DNA from: Polytrichum commune
Lineage: Eukaryota; Streptophyta; Polytrichopsida; Polytrichales; Polytrichaceae
DNA: 64,000 bases
Direction of reading: 5' to 3'
NCBI GenBank assembly: GCA_950295325.1
Contig: OX485805.1
Location: 32,167,501-32,231,500 of the forward strand
The notes under the pieces were generated by a model. The model did no database searches. It was not told the DNA's origin and saw only the letters and a list, made by a program, of their open reading frames with translations. A program made the position numbers and the translations under genes. This document shows positions 1 to 12,412 of the stretch, piece after piece; positions within the stretch are counted from its first letter, which is position 1; each line of letters starts with the position of its first letter.

Positions 1-1000
1 TAGTAAATACAATCTTGATCATGTTAATATGTTATTTGGGACGTTTAAACATGATATACTAATTGGTTTTGTATTTTGTCAATACGTATTTCATGTTGTG
101 GATGTTATAAGGGTTTAGGGTCCAACTTTGGATGTTTTGGTCACACACATTAGTAAACTTGAAGTGAACTTGAGGATGGATTGAAATAACATTAAAAGAT
201 TGAACCAAAAAGCGACATTGCTAGTTAGTATCCCCTTAACAACGTCCACATACGTTTATCATTGCCACACTTCCATGCGAGATAACAGAGCCGCAATGTT
301 CTAGGGTTTAGGGTTTAGGGGAGACAAATAAATAATTTTATTCATCATGACAATGGCCTCAAGCCTTGGAAACTCTCTCATAATTGCAACCTCTAAATGG
401 CCCCAACCCCACCTAAATAGGTTTGCACTTGAAAGCATTGAATGGAGTTGTGGTTGGGTATACATATTGGTTAAAATATACCGTTGTGACACTTGAAAAA
501 ATTAATGTGGCCGCCACCCTTCCTCCCAATGTCGTATGTCATATACACACAAAACCAAAAAAAGATTAAATATCATAGACTAAGACATATGACGGCTGGG
601 GTATGAGAGGGGCATTGAAAGATGCGCATTTTCTACAATAAACAGAAAACGGGGAATTCTGTCAGGAGGTTTGAAATAAGAAGGCGGGAAAGGCATCCAA
701 TGAGGAAGTCGGGCAAGTGGAGGTGGATAGTATAAAGGGGCGCACCCCCCAAAAGTTGGTTCTTTTTTGCTCTTCTCCCACTCCTGAATTCGTAGAGAGA
801 ACTCTTAGTCGGAGCTGTACTTTGAGGTTCGTTCACGCTGTTGTTCATGAGGACCTATTCACAGCATGCAAGTCCGCAGTGAACTTTGCAATGAGATGAA
901 ATTCCACACACCTCTCAATATCCGCTGCATTATACGCCGCATTATACGCTGTATTATACGTCGGTCGACACTAGTGTTGGCGGGTTTCAATTTGACCCTT
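1..1000. other. intergenic, no gene recognised
   Basis: AT-rich sequence with only short unconvincing reading frames. It holds a short TTTAGGG-type run near 303-322, and near 928-960 a short direct repeat of the type CATTATACGC just before the palindrome array. No transposase, RNA gene or conserved protein was recognised. Confidence 0.5.
303..322. repeat. plant telomere-type motif, interstitial
   Basis: About three units of TTTAGGG in tandem. Similar short runs occur near 5775-5803 and, in the opposite orientation (CCCTAAA-like, degenerate), near 15195-15230. Such short runs are common inside plant chromosomes and do not show a chromosome end. Confidence 0.55.
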
Positions 1001-1004
1001 GTGA

Positions 1005-2110
1005 GGTTTGGGTCGGTCGACCCAAACCCCTCCACTAGTGTGGGCGGGTTCTAGTCTGACCATTCTGAGGTTTGGGTCGATCGACCCAAACCCCTCCACT
1101 AGTGTGGGCGGGTTCTAGTCTCACCCTTGTGAGGTTTGGGTCGGTCGACCCAAACCCCTTCACTAGTGTTGGGGGGGGGGGGTCTAGCCTGACCCTTGTG
1201 AGGTTTGGGTCGATCGACCCAAACCCCTTCACTAGTGTTGGGGGGGGGGGGGGGTCTAGTCTGACCCTTGTGAGGTTTGGGTCGGTCGACCCAAACCCCT
1301 TCACTAGTGTTTGGGGGGGGGGGTCTAGTCTGACCCTTGTGAGGTTTGGGTCGGTCGACCCAAACCCCCTCACTAGTGTTGGGGGGGGGTCTAGTCTGAC
1401 CCTTCTGAGATTTGGGTCGGTCGACCCAAACCCCTACCCCACTATGGGCGTTTATCGTAAAACCTTTCAGAAGGTTTGGGTCGGTCGACCCAAACTTTTT
1501 CGCACATCGTGAACGAATTGTTAATGGCCCTTACCCAAGGTACTCAGAAGGTTTGGACGGACAGAGTAGGAACCTTATCCCATCATATGTAATGTTTGGG
1601 TCGAGCGACCCAAACCTCATCCCAGTGTGGGTGGATTTACACTGTGAAAGTTTGGGTCGACCGACCCAAACCCTTTCCCAGTGTGGGTGGACTTACCCTG
1701 TGAAAGTTTGGGTCGACCGACCCAAACCCCTTCCGAGTGTGGTGGGTTTACCCTGTGAAAGTTTGGGTCGGTCGACCCAAACCCCTTCCCAGTGTGGATG
1801 GATTTAGCCTGTGAAAGTTTGGGTCGACCGACCCAAACCCCTATCCAGTGTGGGTGGATTAACCCCGTCAAAGATTGGGTCGGTCGACCCAACCCCTTCC
1901 CCAGTTTCGGAGGTTGTAGTTGACCATGACAAGGATTGGGTCGGTCGACCCAAAATTTTCCCCACAGCGTGATGGAATTCTAAATGGCCCTCAACCCATC
2001 ATTGTACAAGGTTTGAGTCGGTCGACCGGAACCCGACCCTATCCCACGGGCAAGGTGTGGATGGCCCTCAATCCCTGGTGCCACAGGGTTTAGGTCGGCC
2101 GACCCAAACT
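1005..2110. repeat. array of about 24-bp palindromes, family A (left cluster)
   Basis: About 15 clear and 2 degenerate copies of a palindrome with arms GGTTTGGGTCG and CGACCCAAACC around a 2-bp centre, starting at 1005-1028. Most are spaced about 55-73 bp apart, with one gap of about 120 bp near 1480-1600. Arms are nearly constant while the centre varies: GT, AT, GT, AT, four GT, AG, AC, AC, GT, AC, GT, GT in order. Spacers come in two related types, and the first type carries long G runs near 1167, 1240, 1313 and 1380. The array ends about 200 bp before the DUF7869-like gene. Long reading frames across it arise from the repeat and are not genes. Confidence 0.9.
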
Positions 2111-2309
2111 CCCACCCAAAATATTTTGTGGAACATTTTGTGGACTGGCGCATAGTATTGGGAGCTCACATTGCATTTGTGTTGCAAATGTCTTGATCCT
2201 CAGTGTCCCCATTTATCGTGATGTTTTGCATTTTCCAATATTTGATTTTTTTGGACCCTTACGTTGTGTCCATGTTTGTTGAGGTTTCATGTGCATTTGT
2301 GTAGGCACA

Positions 2310-4301
2310 ATGGAGGGAGTTGGTGGAAGAGGGGATTCCTTCTCTGAAGACATGGGCAGCACCCAATCTCTGTCTGGGGATGAGCTAGACATTGTCGGGG
2401 AGGATAGTTTTGATGACAGTGCAGATGAAGGTCATTTGGGGAGTCCTTCGCCATCTGACCCTTTTTGCCCCATTGTGGAATGTGCGGGGCTTTCACGAGC
2501 TTCATGGGTGAATTTGGATGTGGTACTTGTTAATGACAGTGGAGTTGCTGTGGCGGAGGGTATTTGTCGTAACACACATCCACAAGATTGCATTGATGAA
2601 CACTCCCTTGGCACCGAGGACGTTGGAGTTGTTATATTAGAATCACTTGTACATTCGGAAGTCAATCCAACTCATAGGTTCTCGTTGCGAAGGTGGCCGT
2701 TGAGGAATGTGACAATTGAGGGGGTTAGCTTGCGCGACCATGAGCGACGACACGTCCAAATCCAACAGGAGCTCCAAGCAAACATTCGGCCACGCAAAGG
2801 CCTTCGGAAGTACGAAACATTGACACGTCCTACTCCGTCTGCAAATAAGTGTAAACGTCAAAGGTTGCTCTGTGAGGAGTCTATTAGAGAAGTTGCTACG
2901 AAGGATTGTTGTGTACATCGTTGTTGCCAATTGTTCCCAAGAGATAAATTGAAGGCCATCCGTGAAGAAATGTGGCTTGGAGATTTCCGTCTAAGATCCA
3001 CCAAAAAACTTGATGTCCATAGGGCGATACATGTGAACGGAGCGGGTCGCAAGGTCATCACCCTTGAGAGCATAGACGTGTGTTGTACGGCATGGTACAC
3101 CATTCACGGTGTGTCGAAAGCGGAATTTTATAGACAAGCCGCGTATGCCAATGAAGGCCGCCGTGCCCGTCACCATGGGAACACGGGCTTAAAGAAACCA
3201 AGAGAAGCAACGAGAGAAGCAACAGCCACTCTGGCAACCATCATTGTCCCCCTTGCCGATGCAATGCCGCACAAAACACGGACACTCGCAACCGGTGAAA
3301 AGGTTGTGGAGAAGGTTCTTCCTACAGGCACGAAATGGAAAGACATATTGTTGGACGTAAACGCAGTTGGCGAGAAGGCCGGGTTGGACCCTATTTCGTT
3401 GTCGAAACTGAGTGCTATCAAAAAATCTCACTTTAGCGAATACATCACAAAAAGACGAGGCGACAAATTTGCCCGTTGTTCCAAATGCGAGAAGTTGAAA
3501 CGCCTTCGAGATGCACACACGATGGGGACAGAGTCCTATGCCGCACATCAAATGAACTATTTCAAGCATGTGAACATGCAAGAGGCACACCGTAATGATT
3601 ACTACACAAATAGAGCTTTGTCCATCTCCAGGCCTTTGGAAGTCCTTACAATCATCCATGACAAAATGGACCATGCCAAAACAGCCTCACCATGTTTTGC
3701 AAATCGAATAAAAGCCACGGACGGCCTTTTTAAGCTTCCTGTTTCGGTTACAGGTGATTTTGATAACAATTGCATTGCATTACCTAAACACAAATTTGTG
3801 CGTTTAGGTTTGTACTTGGGGCCATACATGTACACCATGTGAATTTTTTGGTGTTATAGTTGAATATTAAACCATTGGGTTGCCTTTGCAGGAATGATTG
3901 CACATGGGCATGGAGATGTCAAGTATGCTCATTATGCTCTTGATTTGTATCCGGGGGATTCAAACCACACGATAGGGTCATTTGCAAAGCTTTTACGTGA
4001 TTTGGAGAAACCGCCGTCCTATTCATCAAGATTGCTATTTGAAAACTCGGGATCAACACCTCTATATGAAGCGGTCTTGGATGGAAGAGATGTATGCGTG
4101 CACTCATTGCCGGAGCCACCAAGTGAAGATGTGATTGCCAAGAATTTGCCCCCAACTCTGCGTGTCCAATTGGACAATTGTGCGAAGGACAATAAAAGTA
4201 GATATGTTTTGCATATTGGTCGTTGTTGGTTGCGAAAGGCATTTTCAAGGAGGTTTTTGTGTCCTTTCTATTGGTAGGCCACACGCACGATGATATTGTA
4301 T
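2310..4301 (+). pseudogene. DUF7869-like transposase gene, copy 1, truncated and frameshifted
   Basis: Exon 1 runs from an ATG at 2310 (an in-frame upstream ATG lies at 2289) to 3807. A GT-AG intron covers 3808-3891 and exon 2 starts at 3892, with matching phase. The protein has an acidic N-terminus, a conserved block around KDCCVHRCCQLFP and EMWLGDFRLRSTKKL, a possible CxxC zinc site (CSKCEKLKR), then LDNCAKDNKSRY and GHTHDDI. The last two motifs are typical, from memory, of proteins carrying DUF7869, often annotated in transposon-like families; an RNase H-fold role is my inference. Compared with the copy at 38631-39839 it has lost one T in a T run at about 4204-4210, shifting the frame. Similarity stops at about 4301 right after GHTHDDI, so the C-terminal half is missing. 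Confidence 0.75.
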
Positions 4302-5815
4302 CCAGTATGAACACGCCCATGATGGTTGAAGATTCGTGGTGTGTACGTAGACTCATCGATTGCGAAGGTGGAAACGCAGTGAATCATATCCCAACATGTA
4401 AATGCCTATTTCTAGTTTGTTTGAATCTAGAAATAACGTCAGAGACTACGACTTAATCGATCTGGAGGGGTGGGGTTGGAATGAACCGGCCTCAATCTTG
4501 CAGGGAACTTATTTTGACTAGAGCGCCTTCATCCCTGATGGAAGGAGTTTACACAAATCCTCGCCACCCCTGATACTTTGATCATTGCAGTGTTTGATTC
4601 ACACTACATTTAATGCAAGTCTCCTGAAATTCTCTCCCAAAGAGACGGGGAGAACCAATTGCTAGTTTCAGATGAACCGGTTGTAGTTCAAGACTCCGGA
4701 AGATTACCGATCGTTTTGGAGGAATCTGTAGAACATACCCCAAACTAATGAAGGAAAACCCGAAAGTTCACAACATGTAACCAGTTGGACTTGCGAACAA
4801 CTAGGAGTTTGACCGAGTATGCACAAAAACCTCCCCGAACACTGCCTTCTGTTACCAGGAGATGCCGGAACTCCTACATCGAAGGAACCAAAGGCAAGGA
4901 GACGTGTCTGCAGCCTCCTTATGCACCGGATCGGAATCATCAAACCACACACTGCTTCAGATTCTCGATGCAGGAAGCACGGCGATCTGAGTGGATGATG
5001 TCCATGGAGCTGGAATTGACTCAGAGCATAAAAGAATCAACCCACCCCCGGTAGTTGTAATTTGTCCACTGTTTAGTATGTGCGTGGTTTGCCGACTATG
5101 GTTTCGTATTCTCATCCCATCCGAGTGTGCGAGTACACCGGCGCGATAGACGTATCGATTCATTCTACCTTCTCTCTTCCAGATCAAACCAAGCCTAAAT
5201 TGCACTCATGCAACTCCAAACCGTTACTTAATTTCCTCAGTGTGTTTCAGTGTTTTCCCCCGGGTACGCAACTCCCGTATTATATGGTCCTGATTATAAT
5301 CACTTATAATGCGTTTTAGTCCAATATTGAGTGATACAATTTGTTTTAATGTAGGAAACCCCTATAGCCCTTCTAACAAGGAATCCAAAAATGTAATTAT
5401 ATATAGAAAATGAATATATTTGGAAGTATATAATTGCATTAAAAACCTAATTATATGATTTTTTTAATACATGTACCATAGGTCAAACTACCCAACTTTC
5501 TGGACTTTTTAATAAAATTTTAACATTGTGAATGACTTATAATTTTAATGGGAGGCAACTATTCGTGGCTTATAATTCTAATTAGAGGCAAATATTCGTG
5601 TGGATTTTTTTAAATTATGTATAGGCAACTTACTGGTCTAACTGTTGGGATAGAAAACTAATGATTTGTGTTTGGATACACTTGAGATATGTATTTTTAA
5701 GACCATATACATCATATGGTGCCCCGACTACTCAAGGGTATCATGGGGTATTTCAAAATATCATGGGTTCCCGGTTTAGGGTTAGGGCTTAGGGTTTGAG
5801 GCTTCTATATATTCG
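4302..5815. other. no gene recognised
   Basis: Follows the truncation point of the DUF7869-like gene. Short reading frames on both strands (for example 4785-5054) match nothing I know. From about 5400 the sequence is strongly AT-rich. A degenerate telomere-like run sits at about 5775-5803. Confidence 0.4.
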
Positions 5816-5817
5816 CT

Positions 5818-6108
5818 TTGAAGCTTTTGTGTTCGGTTTTGGAGCCTTTGTGTCGTCGCTTTGGAGTGTGCTTGTGCTCATTTGGGAGGGTCATCCTTGG
5901 CTTAAACAAACACATGGATTGTGAGATGAAGCGTAGAGGCTCATGTAGTGGAGGTAGAGATAGGGAGAAGGAATATGTTACACCTGTAATTGCCACAACT
6001 CCTTCCAAAAGAGGGAGACCTCGAGAGGACCCTCTATCATTTGTGAATACTAATCCCAAATCTACATTGAATACCCCTCTTAGACGCTCTACAAGGTTAA
6101 AAAACTAG
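5818..6108 (+). CDS. small basic protein with AT-hook-like motif, uncertain
   Basis: Ninety-six-codon open frame. The second half is basic and low in complexity, with an AT-hook-like KRGRPRED segment and a basic C-terminal RRSTRLKN. AT-hook motifs bind the minor groove of AT-rich DNA, so a DNA-binding tail is possible. No known full-length family was recognised and no introns were identified. It lies next to a dead Tc1 element on the other strand, so it may be the last exon of a larger gene or a transposon-derived fragment. Confidence 0.3.
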   Translation: MKLLCSVLEPLCRRFGVCLCSFGRVILGLNKHMDCEMKRRGSCSGGRDREKEYVTPVIATTPSKRGRPREDPLSFVNTNPKSTLNTPLRRSTRLKN

Positions 6109-6239
6109 GTGTTTCAATTGTTTATGCACGTTGGAGTTTTTTTTTAATAAATATGCAACCCAATCTTTTTTCATCTCATTTTATTTAATTTGGTCTTCAC
6201 CCAACTTTTTGATCATTTTAATTTGATATAATTTGATAT

Positions 6240-7052
6240 AATTTTTACAAAAGCCGTCCTCTAAGCCGTTTTTAATACGATGCCCCTTGCGTATAATATG
6301 GGAGTTGCGTACCCGGGTGTTTTCCTCATTGTTCAAGTTGTAAGACCCTCTTTGTCTTGGGCCCAACACCAATAAACGACCATATGAACAAAAACGGTTG
6401 ACCTCCGCCTCATCTCTAGAAACCATTTGCTTCCAATCCAAAGGTCCAATTCTCGTGAGATTTGGCTAAAATCGAGCGAGATGAGCTTGAATTTTCTCAA
6501 GTGAAAGAAGATGTTTTTTTCCTTCTTCACACAAACCTCCAAACCTGTCAAATTCTAGGCTCGTCGCATTGTTTGAATACTAATTCATGCCTTACTAATT
6601 TGCATGCAAACATGGCATTACTGAATCTTTCAATTTGTCACCACTCTCACACATGCCTTCCTCAAGTGGTCTGAAATCACTTTTGGTCTTCCTCCTCTGA
6701 ATAGTTTAGCATCAAAAAGACATTTCTTTCGAACACTCTCAACATTAGATTGACTAGTAGCAAGCCATTCAACTATTTTATGTGTGCTCCATCCCTTTTG
6801 AAGCAATGATACTACACTATTATGCTTTGCATAAGACAACGACGTTGTCATAATATGGAAGAACTGAAAATGCCATATGTTGTTGATATATGGAAGAAAT
6901 GGAGGTGCAGACTTGCAAGACCGAAAGTGATTCAGTGAGAGACTCTCTTTTGAATTTAAATATATCAACCAACTTTGTAGAGTTTTAAATCCTTGGGGTT
7001 CCCCATGCATTAGTAAACACTTGGATACCCTATCATCTACTCTTGATGGCAC
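6240..7052 (-). pseudogene. Tc1/mariner-type transposase remnant
   Basis: The frame from 7052 contains a Tc1-like helix-turn-helix: KHNSVVSLLQKGWSTHKIVEWL, then SQSNVESVRKK and a GRPKVISDHLRK linker. About 400 bp downstream on the same strand are pieces of the catalytic core, split over two frames: SLDFSQISRELD near 6470 and DWKQMVSRDEAEVNRFCSYGR near 6370-6430. The latter corresponds to the Tc1 segment around the second acidic residue (W, then SDE, then a GR segment). Frame changes show it is inactive. Tc1 transposases cut and paste DNA through DDE/D catalysis. No terminal inverted repeats were found by eye. Confidence 0.6.
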
Positions 7053-7329
7053 CTCTAAATCCTCATTAAGGCAATAGACATTTCAGATTATATTGAGCAT
7101 GAGCAAACACTGACTCCATTTTGTGAGTCATTGTAAAGCCTTTGCAAAATTCACTCATGTCATGCTTGCTTCTAGAATTGGCTTGCTCCAAGAATAGATG
7201 TGCGCAACTACATCCCATGTTAGGATTTCTTTCTATAAATATGAGTAGACCATCTACGAGGTTCCTTAGTTCAAGATTGTAAGGAAGGCTATAGACTATA
7301 AGATGGATGGAGAATCTCATTGTGTCTTA

Positions 7330-10300
7330 TATGGACACATGAATTGTTGATGAAATCATCCCTTTTGAGACTTTGGAGGGTGATCCCCTTCTACATCTTT
7401 CAAGTGCCTCGAGTGGTATAGATTGCTCGGGGGGGTGGGGGGGGGGGGTCACTCCCTCTTGTGTTTTGTAATCATGTGCGTACAAAGGGTATTTTTATGG
7501 GGGCTATTTACTTCCTCATTTGGATTTTAGGGAACCCTTTAAGTAGGAAAAATCAATTTCACCAAATACTTAGCACCCTACATGTAATTATAAAAGAAAA
7601 CCTAGACTATTTCAAATGATGCTAAAATTACTTATTAAATCATTTGATTTACTCGTTCCGTACGAAGGCAAACTTAAGAGTTCAATATGGCATGGCGTAT
7701 ATCCACATTGCTATATATTGGTGAAAGAAGAGTGTACACATCATAACCCAGTCTTCAATTTTCATCCATTTTGCATGTATTATATATGAATATACTTAAT
7801 TTTAAAAAATCCTTTATTATTGTTGTCATACTACTTTCTTTCTACCTCAAACCTAAAGTGGGGGTTTTCCCAGTATGTTGAACTATATATGATCACATGT
7901 TTCATAATTTAAGTAGTCTATGTTAGATCTAAAGTTTCTATAATTTTTCTTGCCAATGAATAAAAAAGCATCTTATAGTTGTTCTCACATGGTTTCTACT
8001 TTTCGGCCGGTCAGCCCCCCCCCCCCCCCGAGATAGATTGAGGCATTGTAAGGATTAGCTTGGAGTAATGCCTTGAATATAATAATCACATTTGTTTTGA
8101 AAATGAGAATGTTAGGCAAACTTCTCACACTCTCTCTAAGTTTATGACCCCCCAAAAAAATATATCGATTTTTTCATTATCATGATTAAGGTTCAATCTC
8201 AAGTGTTGAAATTACCATGCTATTGATGTGTAGGCTAACTTGGGCAAAGCTTTAGAAAGATCGATTTCAATTCGTTGAGGTTTAACTTTTGTTTATAAGT
8301 TGGATTCACAAGTGTTTACAAGCTTTATGTTAAGATCTATCAACATATGCTCTTCCTTCTTTCCTTTACATTTTTCTTTCTTGTAGACACAATTTGTTAT
8401 AAAACACCAAATAAGAGAAAATTGATCTTACATGATTCTTTGTGTGTGTTTCATCGTATTTTTGGAGGTACACTTGATGGTCTTATTACTGTGGGCCACA
8501 ACAATTTTCTAGAGTCCACGTTTTTGGGTAGAGAGTTTTTGCTTTAGGGGAATATGAGGTACTTGGCTATAGTTTGTCTAGCTTCTCAAAGATGTTCTAG
8601 GTCCTACCCAACAATAAGTTACATCACACAACATTCTATGGATCACCTAGCAACTTCGTTTATTCTCTTTGCTATTTAGCTTCACTAAATTCATTTGTAT
8701 GCTTAACCCTTGTTCCTACATATCAAGGAATAAAATTTCAACCCAATACCATTTCTAAACATCAAGTAATGATTTTGGATACATTAAATGTAAATCCAAT
8801 GACTATTCATTATTTCAGCTTCACCATCCAACATAAAATTGTGCAAGAAGAATATTTTTTGTTGCCACACATTTCAATAATAAAAATGAATCCAATACTT
8901 TTTTTCTTTCCCTTTCTCATATTTTCCCCTTTATCTTTTCCTAGACAATTTTTTTAGGGATCCCCAAAGTAAATTCTTTCTTATCTTTTCAACTCTCCAA
9001 ACAACCTCCAACTAATACCAACTATTAGGCCAAATTTTTCTCCTCAGGAATCCACACAAGGGGTTTCCTTTGGGCAACCGAATTAATTATTTCGGCAATA
9101 ATTTCCAACTTTATATCTCAACACTTCTAGATTAGTTTAACTAATATTCATTTGAACTTAATCTCCGCTAAGCATCAATGTAAACTTTTTACATGTTTAC
9201 TCAATTTTCTACTTTAGAGGTAAAATATATAACTCAATGGAAACTAAAATTTCAAAAGAGAGTAAAAACCAAACCAAAATAATGATTTTTTTAAAACTAA
9301 TCTAAGAATAAATAATGCAAAGGATTTCAAAATACTACGAGTTTCACCTTGATCACCAAATCACAATAATAAAGTTGACAAATTAATTCCACGTATCATG
9401 CTATCGGTCTAGGTTCGAACCTTTTCGGTCTTGTTGATTGAATTGTGGGATGCACAATTTGCTATAGCCAGTGAGCAAAGATGAAAAAACAATCTCTTAC
9501 CTACTCCTACCATGACAAGATAAAACCGTTGTTTTCACCACGACCCTCCCAATTTTGTCCAATTCCCTCATCAATCACACACTCTATACACTTAGCTTCT
9601 TAAATCTTAAACTAACATTCTAAAGGACATCAATTATTATTTTTACACTATGCATGTATTAACAATGCGACAACACTCATTCTCATAATGAAAGTTAATG
9701 TGGGTCACATTCATTTTCAGCCTATCAATATCAATTTTCTAGTAGAAAATTAGAATGGGTCGCATGAATTGTATTTTTTGGTAATAAATTAACATGGGTA
9801 GTGTTTATTATGTTATGTGCTACTTTTGATGTAAGGTATGTAAGGTGCTGGTTGAAAGTCTCAAGGAGATTGAGGAGAAGACATGGGCCTTGGACCCACG
9901 TTAATTTGACTCCGAGTAAGAATTAGTTACCCACACTAAAACTTTCTATGTTAATATTATTATTCCACATCACACCCATATCATTATGACTATTTAGTAT
10001 AGTTGTTCATATACACAAAGCTTCTTGTAACAAACTTCTTGGTGGAAGTTGGAATCGTATGAAATACCAAATGCAATAATCAAATAGTTGGCTTGAAGAC
10101 TCATTTCCGTTGCCATTGTATGTTATGTTACATGTGGTCATTCAACCCACTCGCACTAGCACTCCCATTCAATTTGATCTGCAATAACCACATCCAATAA
10201 ACCCTACAATAACCCAAACCACATTCTAATAAACCCTATAGTAACTTTCCATCTAATTATCTCAAAAATTGCACCATGAGTAATATCATAAAGTCACGTA

Positions 10301-10760
10301 TGTTGTTGAGGTAAAAGTCTAGCTCTGAAAGTCCAGAAGTCAACAAATTCCACCTAGTATATTAATTAGCCAAATGTACATGTTCTTGAAAGTGTGTCAT
10401 GTTTCTCTTTTACACAAGAATAACACAAGCATGAATGCACATGAGACATCAGTGTTGAGAATTTTCAAACTTTGTACATCACAAAAGCTTTACAATGCAA
10501 AATTAATACAATATTGTGGTTGCTATGAGTTTGAACCACCCGGCCATAGAAGAGAGACGATAAGATGATCCTCTCTCCTCCCCCTGAGCTCTCTCTTATA
10601 CCTAAATGCACTCCTAGTTTTATCCATCTTTAACTATAGTATCTAATAGATGCTTTTAGAAGTCTCAAGTTTTACTAAATGTAGACCGAAGAGTCTTCAC
10701 CTATGTACATAGATCATTTCACCATATGATCGTGTCTTATATTTTGGCTCAATCACCATC
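7330..10760. other. AT-rich intergenic DNA, no gene recognised
   Basis: About 3.4 kb with short frames only, a G run near 7430, a C run near 8016, and many T/A runs. Open frames at 8347-8547, 8769-8957 and 10374-10568 are of non-coding composition. No transposon ends or RNA genes were identified. Confidence 0.5.
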
Positions 10761-10764
10761 CTCT

Positions 10765-11311
10765 AGTTGGAACTGTCTAATTCCAACTTCATGCATTTGT
10801 CTATTCTTCTAGTTGGAACTATCTAATTCCAACTTGATTAAATCATCAATTCTTCTTATTGGAATTATCTAATTCCAACTTGATCCAATCATCCATTCTT
10901 CTAGTCGGAATTGTCTAATTCTAACTTGATCCAATCATCCATTCTTCTAATTGGAGTTGTATGATTCCAACTAGATTCATTCATTCATTTATCAAATTAG
11001 TTTTGTCTAATTCCAACTAGATTCATTTATTCGTTGAGAGCTGCCTAGATCCAATGAATATTCATTATCCACTGGGAGTTGTTTAACTCCAATTCATATC
11101 TTCTAGTTGAAGTTATCTAGCTCCAACACAAACATCTTCTAGAGGGAGGTGTCTAACTCCTAGTTTGAGTTATCTAACTTTAACACAAAGATCTTTGATT
11201 GAAGTTGTCTAACTCCCGTGCACAATTTCTTCATGGGTTGTCTAGCCCTAATGGACCATTCTTTCTTGGTTGTCTGACCCAATTTATTTTGGGAGTTGTT
11301 TGCCTCCAAAC
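10765..11311. repeat. tandem array of about 24-bp imperfect palindromes (46-bp period)
   Basis: About 15 units. The first six begin at about 10765, 10811, 10857, 10903, 10949 and 10994, giving a 45-46 bp period. Each unit has a palindrome of the form AGTTGGAA-NNNTCTAA-TTCCAACT plus a spacer of about 22 bp that is almost the same in neighbouring units (like TGATCCAATCATCC). Further right the period falls to about 35 bp and arms drift (GGGAGTT/AACTCC, GGGTT/AGCCC, GGTT/GACC), yet the two arms often change together. The unit at 10857 has arms TTGGAATTA and TAATTCCAA around TC. Confidence 0.75.
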
Positions 11312-12410
11312 ACCATTTGCTCACATTCTAAGTACAACAATGTATTGTTAGTTTTTGTTTTTTGTTTTGTATAATGAAACATTAAACCTTATAATCCAAG
11401 TATATCATAACCCCCCCCCCCCCAAATATGTGTTTGTCCTCAATGACAACGGTGGTAAAGTCTCTTCTAAAATCAACCTCTGGTTCCCAAGAGGCTTCAT
11501 CTTCTAGATAGTCTTTATATTTCATTAGAAAGCTCTATTAAGATCTATTCAGTAGATGTTGTGGGTGTAAACAAACTACAATGTCCTTATGTTGACGTCA
11601 CATTGTAATTTTTTATAACTCATTAATAAGTCACACTAAATCCTATTCTCAATGATCTTTACATTATATAAAACATGACTCATGTATATGGTATAATGCT
11701 AATAACAAGAGGATTAGAGATTAAAAAAAATGATCTTTCCAAATGTTTACATCATATAAGAATTTTTATGTCAGTTATATTTCTAAAATCATAGTCTTCA
11801 TGAAATATGTATCCAGACTTATTGTTTTCAATTTGTGTAGTAAAATGTACAATATTTTCTTCAAAATTCATGACTATAGTATAGATTATATAATTGATCT
11901 TTGTAAACAACTATGAGAACATGTTTGAAGGCTTAGAACTTTTCAAACGCCCACTAACAACATACAACAATGAAGTCCTAAATAATGTCCTAAATATGCC
12001 TTTGCATATATTCTTTTCATTAAAGTTATATTATATGATGCAAAACATGATTTTAAATACTCGCATTTAATTTTTTTTAAATCTACAATTTCTATACAAT
12101 GATGACGTCAACATTATGGCATATGTGATGGATACAACATTCGGTCTGGATACATACATAATGGATAGGATTTTAGTCTCCAATTATGCCTATTAATGAG
12201 GAATATGGCTCATATACTTTAAGATATGCATCATTGAAATTTTTTATAGGTAATTTCAAAGCATATCAGTGATGGATTGTTAACAGAGGCATAATCCTCC
12301 CCATTTTATTCTTTGATGATAGATGAGGCCACTAATTGAACTCTTGAACAACATTTAACTGTTTATGTTGTTTATTTATCAAATAATGCGAAATGACCTC
12401 ATGTTACAAG
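11312..12410. other. AT-rich intergenic DNA, no gene recognised
   Basis: Contains a C run near 11410 and no convincing reading frame. It may hold the missing 5' part of the hAT-like remnant that follows, but nothing could be aligned by eye. Confidence 0.45.
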
Positions 12411-12412
12411 AT

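Noticed and set aside
303-322. Chromosome end or telomere
   Set aside because: Only about three TTTAGGG units. Similar runs at 5.8 and 15.2 kb are degenerate, so these are interstitial.
1035-1892. Long frames with repeated GFGSTDPNLTRVRLDPPP-like or WVGRPKLS-like units on both strands
   Set aside because: They arise from translation of the palindrome array in any frame. Similar frames appear at 61541-62812. No start context, introns or conserved protein.
9395-9440. Possible tRNA T-arm (GGTTCGAACC)
   Set aside because: No acceptor stem, D-arm or anticodon arm can be built upstream at the right distance.
10765-11311. CRISPR-like array (regular palindromic repeats with spacers)
   Set aside because: Spacers are nearly the same from unit to unit and arms drift. 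There are no cas genes, and the context is a eukaryotic nuclear genome. It is a tandem repeat.
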